This document shows positions 26,461 to 35,782 of a stretch of DNA of 64,000 nucleotides, piece by piece. The position numbers and the translations under genes were made by a program. Each line of letters opens with the position of its first letter. The first letter of the stretch is position 1. The DNA comes from QQVM01 sp964544885 (GTDB taxonomy: Bacteria > Bacteroidota > Bacteroidia > AKYH767-A > 2013-40CM-41-45). The stretch spans positions 1-64,000 of the forward strand of contig CAZJDX010000016.1 of NCBI GenBank assembly GCA_964544885.1, given 5' to 3'. The notes beneath the pieces are model-generated. The model saw nothing but the letters and a program-made list of their open reading frames with translations, was not told where the DNA came from and made no database searches.

Positions 26461-28842
26461 ATGAGTTATAAGTATTGCATTCCGTTCAGTCAGGTCGGTA
26501 TCCGGGATGTCGCCACAGTAGGTGGGAAAAACGCATCCCTTGGTGAACTGATCAGTACCTTTTCATCGGAAGGAATACGGGTCCCTGACGGTTTCGCCAC
26601 CACTGCTGATGCTTTTCGTTTATTTCTTCGTGAAGGCGGAATATCAGACCCGCTGGGAAAAGTATTGAATAGTCTGGATGAGAAGAACTTCAGTAATCTG
26701 AGAGAGGTTGGGGCTGAGGCAAGAAAACTCATGTCTGATGCGGAACTGCCCGCGAAACTGATTGAAGAGGTAACAGAATTATACGGGATACTGTGCAAGG
26801 ACTATAACGGGATAGCGGATGTGGCTGTACGTAGCAGCGCCACTGCGGAAGATCTTCCGGATGCCAGTTTTGCAGGACAGCATGAATCTTTTTTACACAT
26901 CAGCGGACTGAATGAAGTGTTGAGCGCGATAAAGAAATGTTTTGTGTCACTATACACCGACCGTGCCATTAAATACAGGCATGATCATGGATTTGATCAG
27001 ATGAGGATTGCTTTGTCAGCAGGTATACAGTTAATGGTCCGCTCCGATCTTGCCGGTTCAGGCGTCATCTTTTCACTTGAGCCTGAATCGGGATTTAAAG
27101 ATGTTATTCAGATTGCAGCCTGTTGGGGATTAGGTGAAAATATCGTGCAGGGTACAGTCTCTCCGGATGAATATTACGTTTTCAAGCCCACACTTAGAAT
27201 GAACAAGCATGCAGTCATTTCTAAGAAGCTTGGCTCAAAGGCCAGGACGATGATCTATGCAGACGGCAAGGAGCATGGATTGTTGAATACAGATACTCCG
27301 CCTGAAAAGCAAATACAGTTTGTTCTGAATGATGAGGAAATCACGCAGCTTGCAAGATGGACCCTCCTTATTGAGGAGCATTACGATCGCGCCATGGATA
27401 TTGAATGGGCTAAAGACGGGAATAGCGGCAAACTTTACATTGTTCAGGCTCGTCCGGAAACCGTACATTCTGCAAAAGATCCACTCATCATTTCTGAATA
27501 TGTTCTAGGATCGAAAGGAAAGATACTCGTAAAAGGAAATGCGGTTGGGAAGGGTATTGCCGGTGGTGTTGCCCGCATTCTCAATTCACCCGCAGAAGGC
27601 GATAAGCTTCAGCCGGGTGAAATATTGGTAACAGATATGACCAATCCCGACTGGGATCCGGTGATGAAAAAGGCCGCGGCAATAGTCACTAATAAAGGAG
27701 GACGAACAAGTCACGCGGCCATCGTAGCAAGGGAACTTGGAGCAGTAGGAGTAGTCGGTGCATCAGATGCGACAACCAGAATAAGAGATGGTCAATATCT
27801 GACAGTTTCCAGTGCAGAGGGCAGGACCGGATTTGTTTACGAAGGAAAACTTGACTGGACTGAAAAACACATCGACCTGCGCAATGTGGTGATTCCGGAA
27901 ACGCATGCCATGCTGATACTTGGTGATCCGGAAAAAGCTTTTGTACTCTCATTTTATCCTAACAGCGGAGTCGGGCTGATGAGGTTGGAGTTTATCATTA
28001 ACTCCTCGGTAAAAGTTCATCCGATGGCTCTTATCAACTATTCAGAACTGAAGGATACGGAAGCGGTCCTCCGGATCGATGAGATCACAGCCGGTTATGC
28101 GGATAAGACGGAATATTTTATTGATAAATTATCACAGGCGGTTTCTACCATTGCCGCTGCTTTTTATCCGAAAGAGGTAATCGTCAGGATGAGTGATTTC
28201 AAGAGTAATGAATATGCGAGCCTGGTAGGTGGAAAAGAATTTGAGCCAAAGGAGGAAAATCCGATGTTGGGATTCAGGGGAGCATCGAGATATTATCATG
28301 AACGTTACCGGGAAGGCTTCCGTCTTGAATGCATGGCGATGGAAAGGGTGAGAAAGCGGATGGGTTTGACTAATGTTAAACTGATGATCCCGTTTTGCAG
28401 AACGGTGGACGAGGGCAGGAAGGTTGTTGAACTGATGGCTGAGTATGGTTTGAAGAGGGGAGAGGAAGGACTTGAAATCTATGTGATGGCGGAAATTCCC
28501 AGTAATGTAATTGAGGCAACTGAATTTGCGAAAGTCTTTGATGGATTTTCAATTGGTTCCAATGATCTCACTCAGTTAACGCTTGGACTGGACAGAGATT
28601 CGCAGATCGTCAGTTCTTTGTTCGATGAGAACAATCCATCTGTCAAATACATGATTAGTAACGTAATTCGTGACGCTCATCGTGCCGGCGTAAAGATTGG
28701 TTTATGCGGTCAGGCTCCCAGTGATTTTCCGGAATTTGCAAGATTTCTTGTGAAAGAAGGAATTGACAGCATCAGTTTCAATCCGGACGCGCTGTTGAAA
28801 GGAATGCAGAATATGGTGGAGGCTGAAAAGAACCTGTCATGA
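26461..28842 (+). CDS. ppsA: Phosphoenolpyruvate synthase
   Basis: The protein has 793 residues, the normal length for PEP synthase (pyruvate, water dikinase), which converts pyruvate and ATP to PEP, AMP and phosphate for gluconeogenesis. The N-terminal ATP-grasp-like nucleotide-binding domain has GGKNASLGELI and AVRSSATAEDLPDASFAGQHES. The phosphohistidine domain has GGRTSHAAIVARELG with catalytic His418. The C-terminal PEP/pyruvate barrel has GLMRLEF, GFRGASRYY, EIPSNVIEA, SIGSNDLTQLTLGLDRD and the catalytic Cys in IGLCGQAPSD. All key residues are present. It follows icmF on the same strand, so acyl-CoA breakdown and gluconeogenesis may be co-expressed. Confidence 0.97.
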   Translation: MSYKYCIPFSQVGIRDVATVGGKNASLGELISTFSSEGIRVPDGFATTADAFRLFLREGGISDPLGKVLNSLDEKNFSNLREVGAEARKLMSDAELPAKLIEEVTELYGILCKDYNGIADVAVRSSATAEDLPDASFAGQHESFLHISGLNEVLSAIKKCFVSLYTDRAIKYRHDHGFDQMRIALSAGIQLMVRSDLAGSGVIFSLEPESGFKDVIQIAACWGLGENIVQGTVSPDEYYVFKPTLRMNKHAVISKKLGSKARTMIYADGKEHGLLNTDTPPEKQIQFVLNDEEITQLARWTLLIEEHYDRAMDIEWAKDGNSGKLYIVQARPETVHSAKDPLIISEYVLGSKGKILVKGNAVGKGIAGGVARILNSPAEGDKLQPGEILVTDMTNPDWDPVMKKAAAIVTNKGGRTSHAAIVARELGAVGVVGASDATTRIRDGQYLTVSSAEGRTGFVYEGKLDWTEKHIDLRNVVIPETHAMLILGDPEKAFVLSFYPNSGVGLMRLEFIINSSVKVHPMALINYSELKDTEAVLRIDEITAGYADKTEYFIDKLSQAVSTIAAAFYPKEVIVRMSDFKSNEYASLVGGKEFEPKEENPMLGFRGASRYYHERYREGFRLECMAMERVRKRMGLTNVKLMIPFCRTVDEGRKVVELMAEYGLKRGEEGLEIYVMAEIPSNVIEATEFAKVFDGFSIGSNDLTQLTLGLDRDSQIVSSLFDENNPSVKYMISNVIRDAHRAGVKIGLCGQAPSDFPEFARFLVKEGIDSISFNPDALLKGMQNMVEAEKNLS

Positions 28843-28870
28843 GTTTTAAATCAGGCATTGAGCTGGTCAA

Positions 28871-30910
28871 TCATCTGATCAGGCTCACTCTTCCATGTCT
28901 GGATTCCACTTCACCATCAGGATGAGTGATATCTATCAGATATATATAAATTCCTTCAGGCGCTTCAGCACCCCCGCTTTTACTGCCATCCCAGCCACCT
29001 CCCTGCGAATTCCATTCCGCGATTTCCTCTCCCCATCGATTGAAAATCCTTCCGGAAATTTTAAGATAGCTTTTATTGCTCTTCATATTGAACAGTTCAT
29101 TTTTTCCGTCACCGTTCGGAGTAAAAGCATTAGGGATTGAAATATTGGTATCATCAAATACTTCAATGCTTAGTCTGGCTTCGGCTTTGCAACCCTGCGC
29201 GTCTGTCGCGGTAAGTATTACTTCATAAGTTCCTTCTTCCGTATACAGATGCACGACTTCAAAATCAGGATAGCTGCTGCCATCTCCCATATCCCAGCTA
29301 TAGGTAGTGCCACCAAAAGTGAAGTTGCTGAAAGAAACAAGAAGAGGTGCAGGCCCGCTCAGCGTATCCGCCATGACAGAGGCATTCAGTATGCTTGCTC
29401 CAATTGCCACAGACGCAGTGTCTGATCCGCAAGTGTTGCTGATCCTTACGCTGTAAAGACCTCCTGAACTGACAGTTAACTGCTGAGCGGTAGAACCATC
29501 ACTCCAGAGATAGTTTGTCGCTGAGCCGGTACTGAGGATCGCGCTTTCTCCGGGGCACAGCAGTGCAGGTGCGCCTGTTATCTGTGCGTCGGGAAATGCA
29601 TCCACTTCAATCACTACGGTATCTGAATCAAACCCGCATGAATTACTAACGCTAAGTATATATGTACCACTTGAACCGACAATTACTGATGCACTTGTTT
29701 CACCGGTAGACCAGAGGTAATTCCCTCCGGCAGCGGCGCTGAGTACAACAGAATTACCCTGGCAGAATACAAAAGGCCCGTTTGCCGTAATGTCGGCGGA
29801 TGGCAGTGGTTCAGCCAGAACGGACTGTGAGGCCGTGCTGGTTCCGCAGGAACCTGTTACGGTTACCGAATAATTATCCGTGCTGTTCACGGTAATGGAG
29901 CGGGTAGTTTCACCGGTGGACCAGAGATAGGAGTTACCCGGGGAAGCGGTTAACACAACGGAGTCTCCGGTACAAAAGCTCACCGGTCCGCTTGAAGTAA
30001 CCGAAGCGGCGGATCCGGCGGCGATGTTCAACTGCAAGGTCCGGATCAGTGTGTCACCGCAATTCGTTATGATGCAGAATTCAATATTATCGATGCCAAC
30101 GAGTACTGGGTGTGTCTGATAGTCTGTGTTCAGCTGGCCGGGACTGATGATCGTTCCATTTCCACCTCTCCAAAAATAGGATGTATAGTTCCCGGAGAGA
30201 ATCAAGGCGTTCAGGGTTACCATATCGCCGGAACATATGTTCGTATTGTTTGCGTTCAGCAACACCTGCAAAGCAGAAACCGGAGCCTGACATCCCGGGT
30301 TGATGTAGCTGGCATTTCCCGCAACGTCATATTCAACAGTACTTCCATCCGCTACAGCTTGTGTTCCGTTCTGATCTACCAGAAAGGAAGCATCATAGCT
30401 CACCTGGTCGGAGCAGGAACCCAGAAATTCCATTTCGAGTGATCTTATCGCCGTGCTGATGGAATAATTTCTGAAGTGACCGGATGTATTGCCCGGACAC
30501 TGAAATATCATGTAGATCGTATCGGTTAAGCCGGCGAAAGAGTTAAAGGAAGGATTCATTGCCGTACTTGTCACAAGCAGCACGGTAGCACCTGCCGGAA
30601 GTACCCCGCCCACAGGTTCAAGGATAAGTCCGCAGGCTTGTATGGTGGAGTTAAGCGCCGCCACATGCGATGCGGTTGTTGCGTTCTGACAGATGCCGAG
30701 GTATGAATTATTTGGCCAGTCAATATTCAGGTTCGCCGTGTTGAGGCTGGAGGGTCCGACAATAAATCTAACCATTTCGTTTTCTCCTTCCGGATCTCCG
30801 CAGGCATCCACCAGAATACTTTGGATTTCAAAACAGGTTGATGGGATCTGTGCAGAGGAATTCAGTCCGACAGAAAGAAAAATTAGAATAAAAATGATAC
30901 TTCGGGACAT
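28871..30910 (-). CDS. Gliding-motility-associated C-terminal-domain adhesin with Ig-like repeats and a PKD domain
   Basis: The protein has 679 residues with a signal peptide (IIFILIFLSVGLNSSAQ). The N-terminal 200 residues contain a conserved block of this family (CFEIQSILVDACGDPEGENEM). Three tandem Ig-like repeats of about 70 residues follow (starting near 305, 373 and 444), each with FCxGxSVVLxA...YLWSTGETT...YSVxVSNxCG. Then come a PKD domain (YSWDMGDGSSYPDFEVVHLY, about 560) and the gliding-motility-associated C-terminal domain (IPNAFTPNGDGKNELF, IFNRWGEEI, GTYxY-like end). That last domain directs export by T9SS, as in SprB-like and other surface adhesins. It is probably an extracellular structural or adhesive protein. 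It stands alone on the minus strand. Confidence 0.88.
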   Translation of the reverse strand: MSRSIIFILIFLSVGLNSSAQIPSTCFEIQSILVDACGDPEGENEMVRFIVGPSSLNTANLNIDWPNNSYLGICQNATTASHVAALNSTIQACGLILEPVGGVLPAGATVLLVTSTAMNPSFNSFAGLTDTIYMIFQCPGNTSGHFRNYSISTAIRSLEMEFLGSCSDQVSYDASFLVDQNGTQAVADGSTVEYDVAGNASYINPGCQAPVSALQVLLNANNTNICSGDMVTLNALILSGNYTSYFWRGGNGTIISPGQLNTDYQTHPVLVGIDNIEFCIITNCGDTLIRTLQLNIAAGSAASVTSSGPVSFCTGDSVVLTASPGNSYLWSTGETTRSITVNSTDNYSVTVTGSCGTSTASQSVLAEPLPSADITANGPFVFCQGNSVVLSAAAGGNYLWSTGETSASVIVGSSGTYILSVSNSCGFDSDTVVIEVDAFPDAQITGAPALLCPGESAILSTGSATNYLWSDGSTAQQLTVSSGGLYSVRISNTCGSDTASVAIGASILNASVMADTLSGPAPLLVSFSNFTFGGTTYSWDMGDGSSYPDFEVVHLYTEEGTYEVILTATDAQGCKAEARLSIEVFDDTNISIPNAFTPNGDGKNELFNMKSNKSYLKISGRIFNRWGEEIAEWNSQGGGWDGSKSGGAEAPEGIYIYLIDITHPDGEVESRHGRVSLIR

Positions 30911-31099
30911 TCTGATTGCAGGTCTGAACAGATCATTTTATCATCCCCGGAATTATAAAAAAACAGGTATCCGGCCAGGTATAATTTATTATACTGCAAA
31001 AATGGTGATTTTCCCCCGTAAATGAAAATACAATGTCTTGCCGGGTAGCCTCCGGTTGTTCATTCTTAATGAGAAAATTGAGGGTATATCATCAGGCAT

Positions 31100-31795
31100 T
31101 CAGGTTCCGGTCCCGAAATGCTTCAAGGCTTCCCTTTTACTAAGTGCCTTTAGCTTGTTTTCTTTCACAAAATTCAATACAAAAGCCGGACTGGTATATG
31201 CATATTGCCTCAGCGCCCAGCCGATTGCTTTTTGTATAAAAAATTCACCGGAACTGAGATGTGGATTAATTGTCTCCACCAACAAAGCTTCATCAGTCTT
31301 GCTTTTATATTTAAGCTGGAAAAGAATGGCGCTGCGGTTGAGCCACATATTTTCACTCCTTTTCCAGATCCTTATTCTTTTCTTTTTTTCTTGTGGAAAT
31401 TTTTCAAAGTAGGTACCGATCAGATTTGCAGCGATGAAATCAACCGTATCCCACCATGATTTGGAAAGGACTAATTTTTCAAAGTAATCGATGCTTTCCT
31501 CTGTCCATGTTTTTTTATTTTTGAACAGCAATTGCATAGCGACATATTGAAATTCCCTTTGTTCTTTTTTCCATAGCCTGTTTGAGACATCCAGCTGTTC
31601 CTTCCAGCTCAGGTTTCCCATATCGCTGAACCACTTTTTCGTGATCTCATCCCTGGCCGGTTTCTGAATCCCAAGAAACGGGAACATATTTTTCATGTAG
31701 GCTTTCATTCCGACAGCTTTGGAGTTATCTGCAGCCTTCAGAAATTCCTGTTCAAGAATGTTTATCTGTTCACTGATATTTAATTTCCTTTGCAC
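31100..31795 (-). CDS. DNA alkylation repair (AlkD-family) protein
   Basis: The 231-residue protein starts at GTG 31795 and has no signal peptide. It matches the AlkD/AlkC-type HEAT-repeat DNA glycosylase family: residues about 28-50 AVGMKAYMKNMFPFLGIQKPARDE, the helical repeats EQREFQYVAMQLLFKNKK, and the signature LVLSKSWWDTVDFIAANLIG. In that signature the Trp-Trp-Asp and Asp residues line the alkyl-base pocket. Family members excise N3- and N7-alkylpurines. Length is normal. It is last in a minus-strand run of three genes (copper monooxygenase, MmcQ-like, this gene) with gaps of 18 and 43 bases. Confidence 0.9.
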   Translation of the reverse strand: MQRKLNISEQINILEQEFLKAADNSKAVGMKAYMKNMFPFLGIQKPARDEITKKWFSDMGNLSWKEQLDVSNRLWKKEQREFQYVAMQLLFKNKKTWTEESIDYFEKLVLSKSWWDTVDFIAANLIGTYFEKFPQEKKKRIRIWKRSENMWLNRSAILFQLKYKSKTDEALLVETINPHLSSGEFFIQKAIGWALRQYAYTSPAFVLNFVKENKLKALSKREALKHFGTGT

Positions 31796-31838
31796 AAGGA
31801 TTTTTTTGATTCTTTTAAAACTAAATTTTTGGTTGATC

Positions 31839-32192
31839 TTAAAACTCAGGTCTTAAGCTGTTTTTTATCTTTTTCGGGAGTTTTGCTTTGATCAGTTCGT
31901 AGGATTTCCTGACGATACTTTCCCATTCTTTTCTTCCCGCATTATTGATGTCGCTTGTATGTATCCATTTGTATCTCGCCAGGTAAGGTGCCGGAAAAAA
32001 TCCTTTTCTGGCACTGAACTTATGATAATCTTCATCATCGGTTTTAAACGATACGCTGACAGGTACTTCATCCAGTCCTGCAATGAGGAACATTTTATCA
32101 CCGATACAAAAACAGAGATGATTTTCCCATTTGATATCTTCCGTAACATTGGGCAGCGATTTACAGATCAGGCGTAAAGTTTCTATATCCAT
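31839..32192 (-). CDS. MmcQ/YjbR family protein
   Basis: This 117-residue protein matches the MmcQ/YjbR fold (double-wing DNA-binding-like) over its full length: LRLICKSLPNVTEDIKWENHLCFCIGDKMFLIAGL, then FSARKGFFPAPYLARYKWIHT and the C-terminal helix EWESIVRKSYELIKAKLPKK. The family is widespread and small. A DNA-binding role was proposed from structure but the function is not established. It lies 18 bases after the copper monooxygenase gene and 43 bases before the AlkD-like gene, all in the same direction, which suggests joint transcription. Confidence 0.9.
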   Translation of the reverse strand: MDIETLRLICKSLPNVTEDIKWENHLCFCIGDKMFLIAGLDEVPVSVSFKTDDEDYHKFSARKGFFPAPYLARYKWIHTSDINNAGRKEWESIVRKSYELIKAKLPKKIKNSLRPEF

Positions 32193-32210
32193 CTCCCGGA
32201 AGTGGAATTA

Positions 32211-33767
32211 CTAATCAATAATGATTTTCTTAGAAAGCTGCTCTTCACCCGCGCGCATGTTCAGATTGTAAAATCCCGCTGAGAGGAAGGAAACAGGAAT
32301 AGAAAGTGAATGATAGCCTGCCTGCTGAACTTCGTTTACCTGCTGTTTCCAGACAAGCCTGCCCCTGAGATCGCTGATGCTTAGAGCAACTTCGGTGCGA
32401 CGGGGAAGGAAATACTGAACATTCAAGGTGCTTCCGGCCGGGTTTGGGTGAGGTGGATATAATTGGGCTGTGCTCACGATTTTATCGTAAGCCAGCTCAT
32501 GATCACCAAGTATGACAGAACTGTCCTGAATGATATTTTCATCGCCTGTCTGATACAGTGTATAGGCAAAATAGACCAACATCATTTCATCAGTGGTGGC
32601 TTCTCCAAGACTCACATTTTGTGGCGGGTTATTGGGGTTATGATGGTTCGCGCTGGTATTGTCATAAAATGCGGAGGAATAGAGCGTGGTGCCGGCGGGT
32701 ATTTTAAGCACTCGTGGGAATGAATAAGTACCCTGCCAGTGGAAATCCCAATGTCGTATATGGATGAATGGGATGGTATCCTGACTTAAAGTTACACCAT
32801 AGGAAGTAATGCTCTTTCCGATAAGGTGCATATGCGGGCCAATGGCAAGCACGCTCACATCCACGGGTACTGTATAGTGTGCCGTAAATGTTCTGGTGGT
32901 ATTGGCCGGAATGAACAGCGGTCCGTTGTCAAGCTGAAAATGATTAAGCGGCGGATCAATGGAGATCTCGCGAAGCGGAATCGAGGTGAGTTTGAATCTG
33001 ATCTCTGTGCTGTCGGATTGTCCAAAGCTTCCTCCCGGGTAATGGACCTGTATAACGATATTTGTGTTAGCATTGAGACGAATTCCCATTCCGGCTGGCA
33101 TGCGGTTAACCTGTTGTCCGGGAACCCAGACTCCGATTAGTTTGGATGATGAGGAACCGGTTCCGCCGAAATTGGTATATCCGGGTCCGGGATCTGCCGC
33201 ATCCAGTTGGGCCGGCACATTGCTTGAATCCTCGAAGACAAGAATATGATGAACAATTCCCCTGTTTCCGGGTAATGCTTCTATCTCTGTGATATATTGA
33301 GCGGAAGCAAGTCCTGTTGGAATGACGAAGCAGCGATACAGATCCGAAGAGGTATTCACTGTATATGCAGGCATCCGGCTGATAAGGTCAGGGTTGATGA
33401 TCTCCGCATTTCCTGAGTACACCGGCGGAGCAGGAGCCAGGCTTGTATCGCCGGCAGGTGCGCCTTGGGCGACCCAGTCCAGGATAGCGGTCCTTTCCTG
33501 AGCAGTGAGAAGTCTTTCATGCGCGAATCTGGAGAATTGGGGATCAGGAGGCCAGGGTGGCATTTCACCTGAGAGAATCACATCTTCTATATCGCCACTG
33601 TTTTGTTCAGCATCCGGAAAGGTCATCAGTGAAAAGGGAGCAATTCCCCCGTCGTGGTGACAGGATGTGCAGCGCGTGTATAGAATATTCGCGACTGAAT
33701 TCGACCAGGTGACCTGGGCGGAACCCAGCGAAGGAAGCAAGAGGAGAATGAACAATACCTTTTTCAT
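32211..33767 (-). CDS. T9SS-secreted c-type cytochrome / copper ascorbate-dependent monooxygenase fusion
   Basis: The protein has 518 residues from ATG 33767 (MKKVLFILLLLPSLGSAQ signal peptide); an ATG seven codons upstream is a weaker start. Residues 19-100 form a small cytochrome c domain with heme site CTSCH (Cys33, Cys36, His37) and likely axial Met69 in GEMPPWPPDP. Residues about 110-430 match copper type II ascorbate-dependent monooxygenases (peptidylglycine hydroxylase-like), with His-containing copper-site motifs GIVHHILVFED, IQVHYPGGSFG and GPHMHLIGKSI. The last 80 residues are a T9SS sorting domain (PPHPNPAGSTLNVQYFLP ... SAGFYNLNM). The heme domain could feed electrons to copper in place of ascorbate (inference). 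It is probably cell-surface or extracellular. The substrate is unknown. Confidence 0.85.
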   Translation of the reverse strand: MKKVLFILLLLPSLGSAQVTWSNSVANILYTRCTSCHHDGGIAPFSLMTFPDAEQNSGDIEDVILSGEMPPWPPDPQFSRFAHERLLTAQERTAILDWVAQGAPAGDTSLAPAPPVYSGNAEIINPDLISRMPAYTVNTSSDLYRCFVIPTGLASAQYITEIEALPGNRGIVHHILVFEDSSNVPAQLDAADPGPGYTNFGGTGSSSSKLIGVWVPGQQVNRMPAGMGIRLNANTNIVIQVHYPGGSFGQSDSTEIRFKLTSIPLREISIDPPLNHFQLDNGPLFIPANTTRTFTAHYTVPVDVSVLAIGPHMHLIGKSITSYGVTLSQDTIPFIHIRHWDFHWQGTYSFPRVLKIPAGTTLYSSAFYDNTSANHHNPNNPPQNVSLGEATTDEMMLVYFAYTLYQTGDENIIQDSSVILGDHELAYDKIVSTAQLYPPHPNPAGSTLNVQYFLPRRTEVALSISDLRGRLVWKQQVNEVQQAGYHSLSIPVSFLSAGFYNLNMRAGEEQLSKKIIID

Positions 33768-34196
33768 GTGACTTGTATTATGACGCATAAAAATATGAAA
33801 AAATGCGGAATGATCTTTAAGAAATACCTGTAATGGGAAGCATAATGAAAATATTTTAAAATTGATTCCCGTTGATTACATCATATTGTGCTTACTCCTT
33901 TACAGTATTCACTAATGGTTCCATCATCCTTATCTTAGCAATTTGTAATGTATTAGATCAAAAATTCAGAGACAAAACGGGATTTTATTTATGTAGAATT
34001 CGAAGCATGAATTTGATTCCTTTCTACAGGAAGAATCAGTTGGCTTGATTTTTAGCATCATTTTTAATCAGACAAAAGGAGAGAATATATACTGAATGAT
34101 GCATATTACAAGAATTCTATAAAAAATAAGAGATCCTGATATTTTAATTCATACATTTAACTCAACCAATCAAGATGACCGGATAGATTCTAACAA
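33768..34196. other. AT-rich divergent intergenic region without recognisable features
   Basis: This spacer of about 430 bases lies between the copper monooxygenase gene and a T9SS protein gene. It is noticeably richer in A and T than its surroundings and holds runs of stop codons in all frames. I see no open frame, tRNA, clear hairpin or strong TAnnTTTG element; TATCTTAG near 33932 is only a near match. It probably holds both promoters. Confidence 0.5.
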
Positions 34197-35699
34197 GTGA
34201 AAATTTTTTTCTGCATTTTACTTTCTTTCTTGTTTTTTTTCGGACGGGCTGCGCACTGGGATTTGTTTCCATTGCATCAGAAATCTTACTATTTCACTAC
34301 TCAGGCTTTTTACACTCCTAACTCAGTTGAATTGCATACGTTTGATTCGTTGCAGACCCGGTTGAATGAAACAGTTCACTTTGCAAAATACAACCTGGAT
34401 CTGAAAGGAGCCCTTACATGTTATGAAGATACACTTCAGTATTTGAATTGGCTGAGGAATGATCTGATGCATGTGGATTCTTTAATCTACAGGAATGATA
34501 CAGTATTTTACTTTTCACCGTATAGCACCCTGCCATTTTATTTTCTCCCACTTGCAATTCCTGGCCAAAGCTGGACTGTGAGTTCGGATTATCCATTGAA
34601 TGATTACAATGAGATAAGCATTACCTGTTCCGCAATTCAGATTGAGAATATTGCCGGTATTACCGACAGCGTTAAGGTATTTACTCTTACGGCAAATGGA
34701 TCGAGTTCCGGCCAGGTTCCGGTCAGTAATTTTGAAATCAGATTAAGCAAGAATTTTGGTTTTATTGAGTTTGTACCTTTACCACTCTTTTTATACCATC
34801 CTTCCGGTGTAAATTTTTATTCTTTCGAACTGATTGGTTTTATTGACACTTCGGGAATAAATTATGGATATCGACAGCCTGGTTTTTCTGATTATTTTAA
34901 TTTGTTGGCTGGAGACATTCTGGCATGGGAGCATCATTATGACGGATGGAATCTCTTCGACTGGACCGAGTATTACCGGGATTCAATAACTTCAGTAATG
35001 AAGACACCGGATTCTGTGATCTATACTTATGACAGGATGGTATTGGATACTGATCTGGTCACTACCCGGTATTCTAACCTTAGCATTAAATTTTTCAAGT
35101 CTGAATTCCAGAATATGCTGGAGGCGCCGTCGCAATGGCTTGGTTTGGGAAATAATATGTTTGGTTCTGCCATGTCACATCATTCGGTTCTTATTTGGAA
35201 TACAGGCCATTTGACAATTGAAGTGGATTCATTAAACGGAGACACCATTACATCATATACATTTTTATCCGATGCAACATCTGTTGATACAACCGATTGC
35301 GCCATTTATCAGACAACCGATCTTTACTTCAGCTTTCACATTAACTCCAGGGCAGGTATCACAGAATCGTGTAATTATAATTTTACCGGGTTTTGTACCA
35401 GACTGATTGGTTCACGAATAAACGGTGTTCAGAATGGAAACATCACGCTGGATCTGGATGAAAATATTCCTGTTGACCATCAGGAGCTGAGAGTGTATCC
35501 AAATCCTGTCAGTGATGTGCTGTTTTTCGACCAGTCCGGCGAAGGTCGATATGCAGTCATTAATCAACTTGGTGAAGTAATGTTGTATGGTGAATACAAT
35601 CAGCCATTCATTGAAGTGGATAAATTAGTGAAAGGTGTTTACATAGTCCGGATCGAGCAAATGGATAAAATGTATTATTCCAGGTTTGTCAGGCTATAG
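34197..35699 (+). CDS. T9SS-secreted protein of unknown function
   Basis: The 500-residue protein starts at GTG 34197; no ATG lies near and the signal peptide begins at once (KIFFCILLSFLFFFGRAAH). The mature part (about 20-410) is a beta-rich, Tyr/Phe-rich domain without a motif I recognise. It reads like proteins that record per-cell content (YYFTTQAFYTPNSVELHTFDS; YFSPYSTLPFYFLPLAIPGQSW). The C-terminus is a T9SS type A sorting domain (RVYPNPVSDVLFFDQS ... VKGVYIVRIEQM). The downstream region has no visible terminator. The gene stands alone between an AT-rich spacer and the convergent arginine-deiminase-like gene. Confidence 0.78.
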   Translation: MKIFFCILLSFLFFFGRAAHWDLFPLHQKSYYFTTQAFYTPNSVELHTFDSLQTRLNETVHFAKYNLDLKGALTCYEDTLQYLNWLRNDLMHVDSLIYRNDTVFYFSPYSTLPFYFLPLAIPGQSWTVSSDYPLNDYNEISITCSAIQIENIAGITDSVKVFTLTANGSSSGQVPVSNFEIRLSKNFGFIEFVPLPLFLYHPSGVNFYSFELIGFIDTSGINYGYRQPGFSDYFNLLAGDILAWEHHYDGWNLFDWTEYYRDSITSVMKTPDSVIYTYDRMVLDTDLVTTRYSNLSIKFFKSEFQNMLEAPSQWLGLGNNMFGSAMSHHSVLIWNTGHLTIEVDSLNGDTITSYTFLSDATSVDTTDCAIYQTTDLYFSFHINSRAGITESCNYNFTGFCTRLIGSRINGVQNGNITLDLDENIPVDHQELRVYPNPVSDVLFFDQSGEGRYAVINQLGEVMLYGEYNQPFIEVDKLVKGVYIVRIEQMDKMYYSRFVRL

Positions 35700-35782
35700 T
35701 TTGCCGTGTCCGGTTAAAACCGGATCAGGAACTGATTCACGAAAAAAGTGGAGTGATTTTTTATCAAAGCGTATTTACATGC

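Noticed and set aside
29540..30000. DNA repeat array or CRISPR
   Set aside because: The repetition is at protein level (three Ig-like modules) and diverged in nucleotide sequence; there are no short direct repeats with unique spacers.
31100..32192. Defence or DNA-modification island formed by AlkD-like and MmcQ/YjbR genes
   Set aside because: Both are ordinary chromosomal families with no nuclease, helicase or methylase partner.
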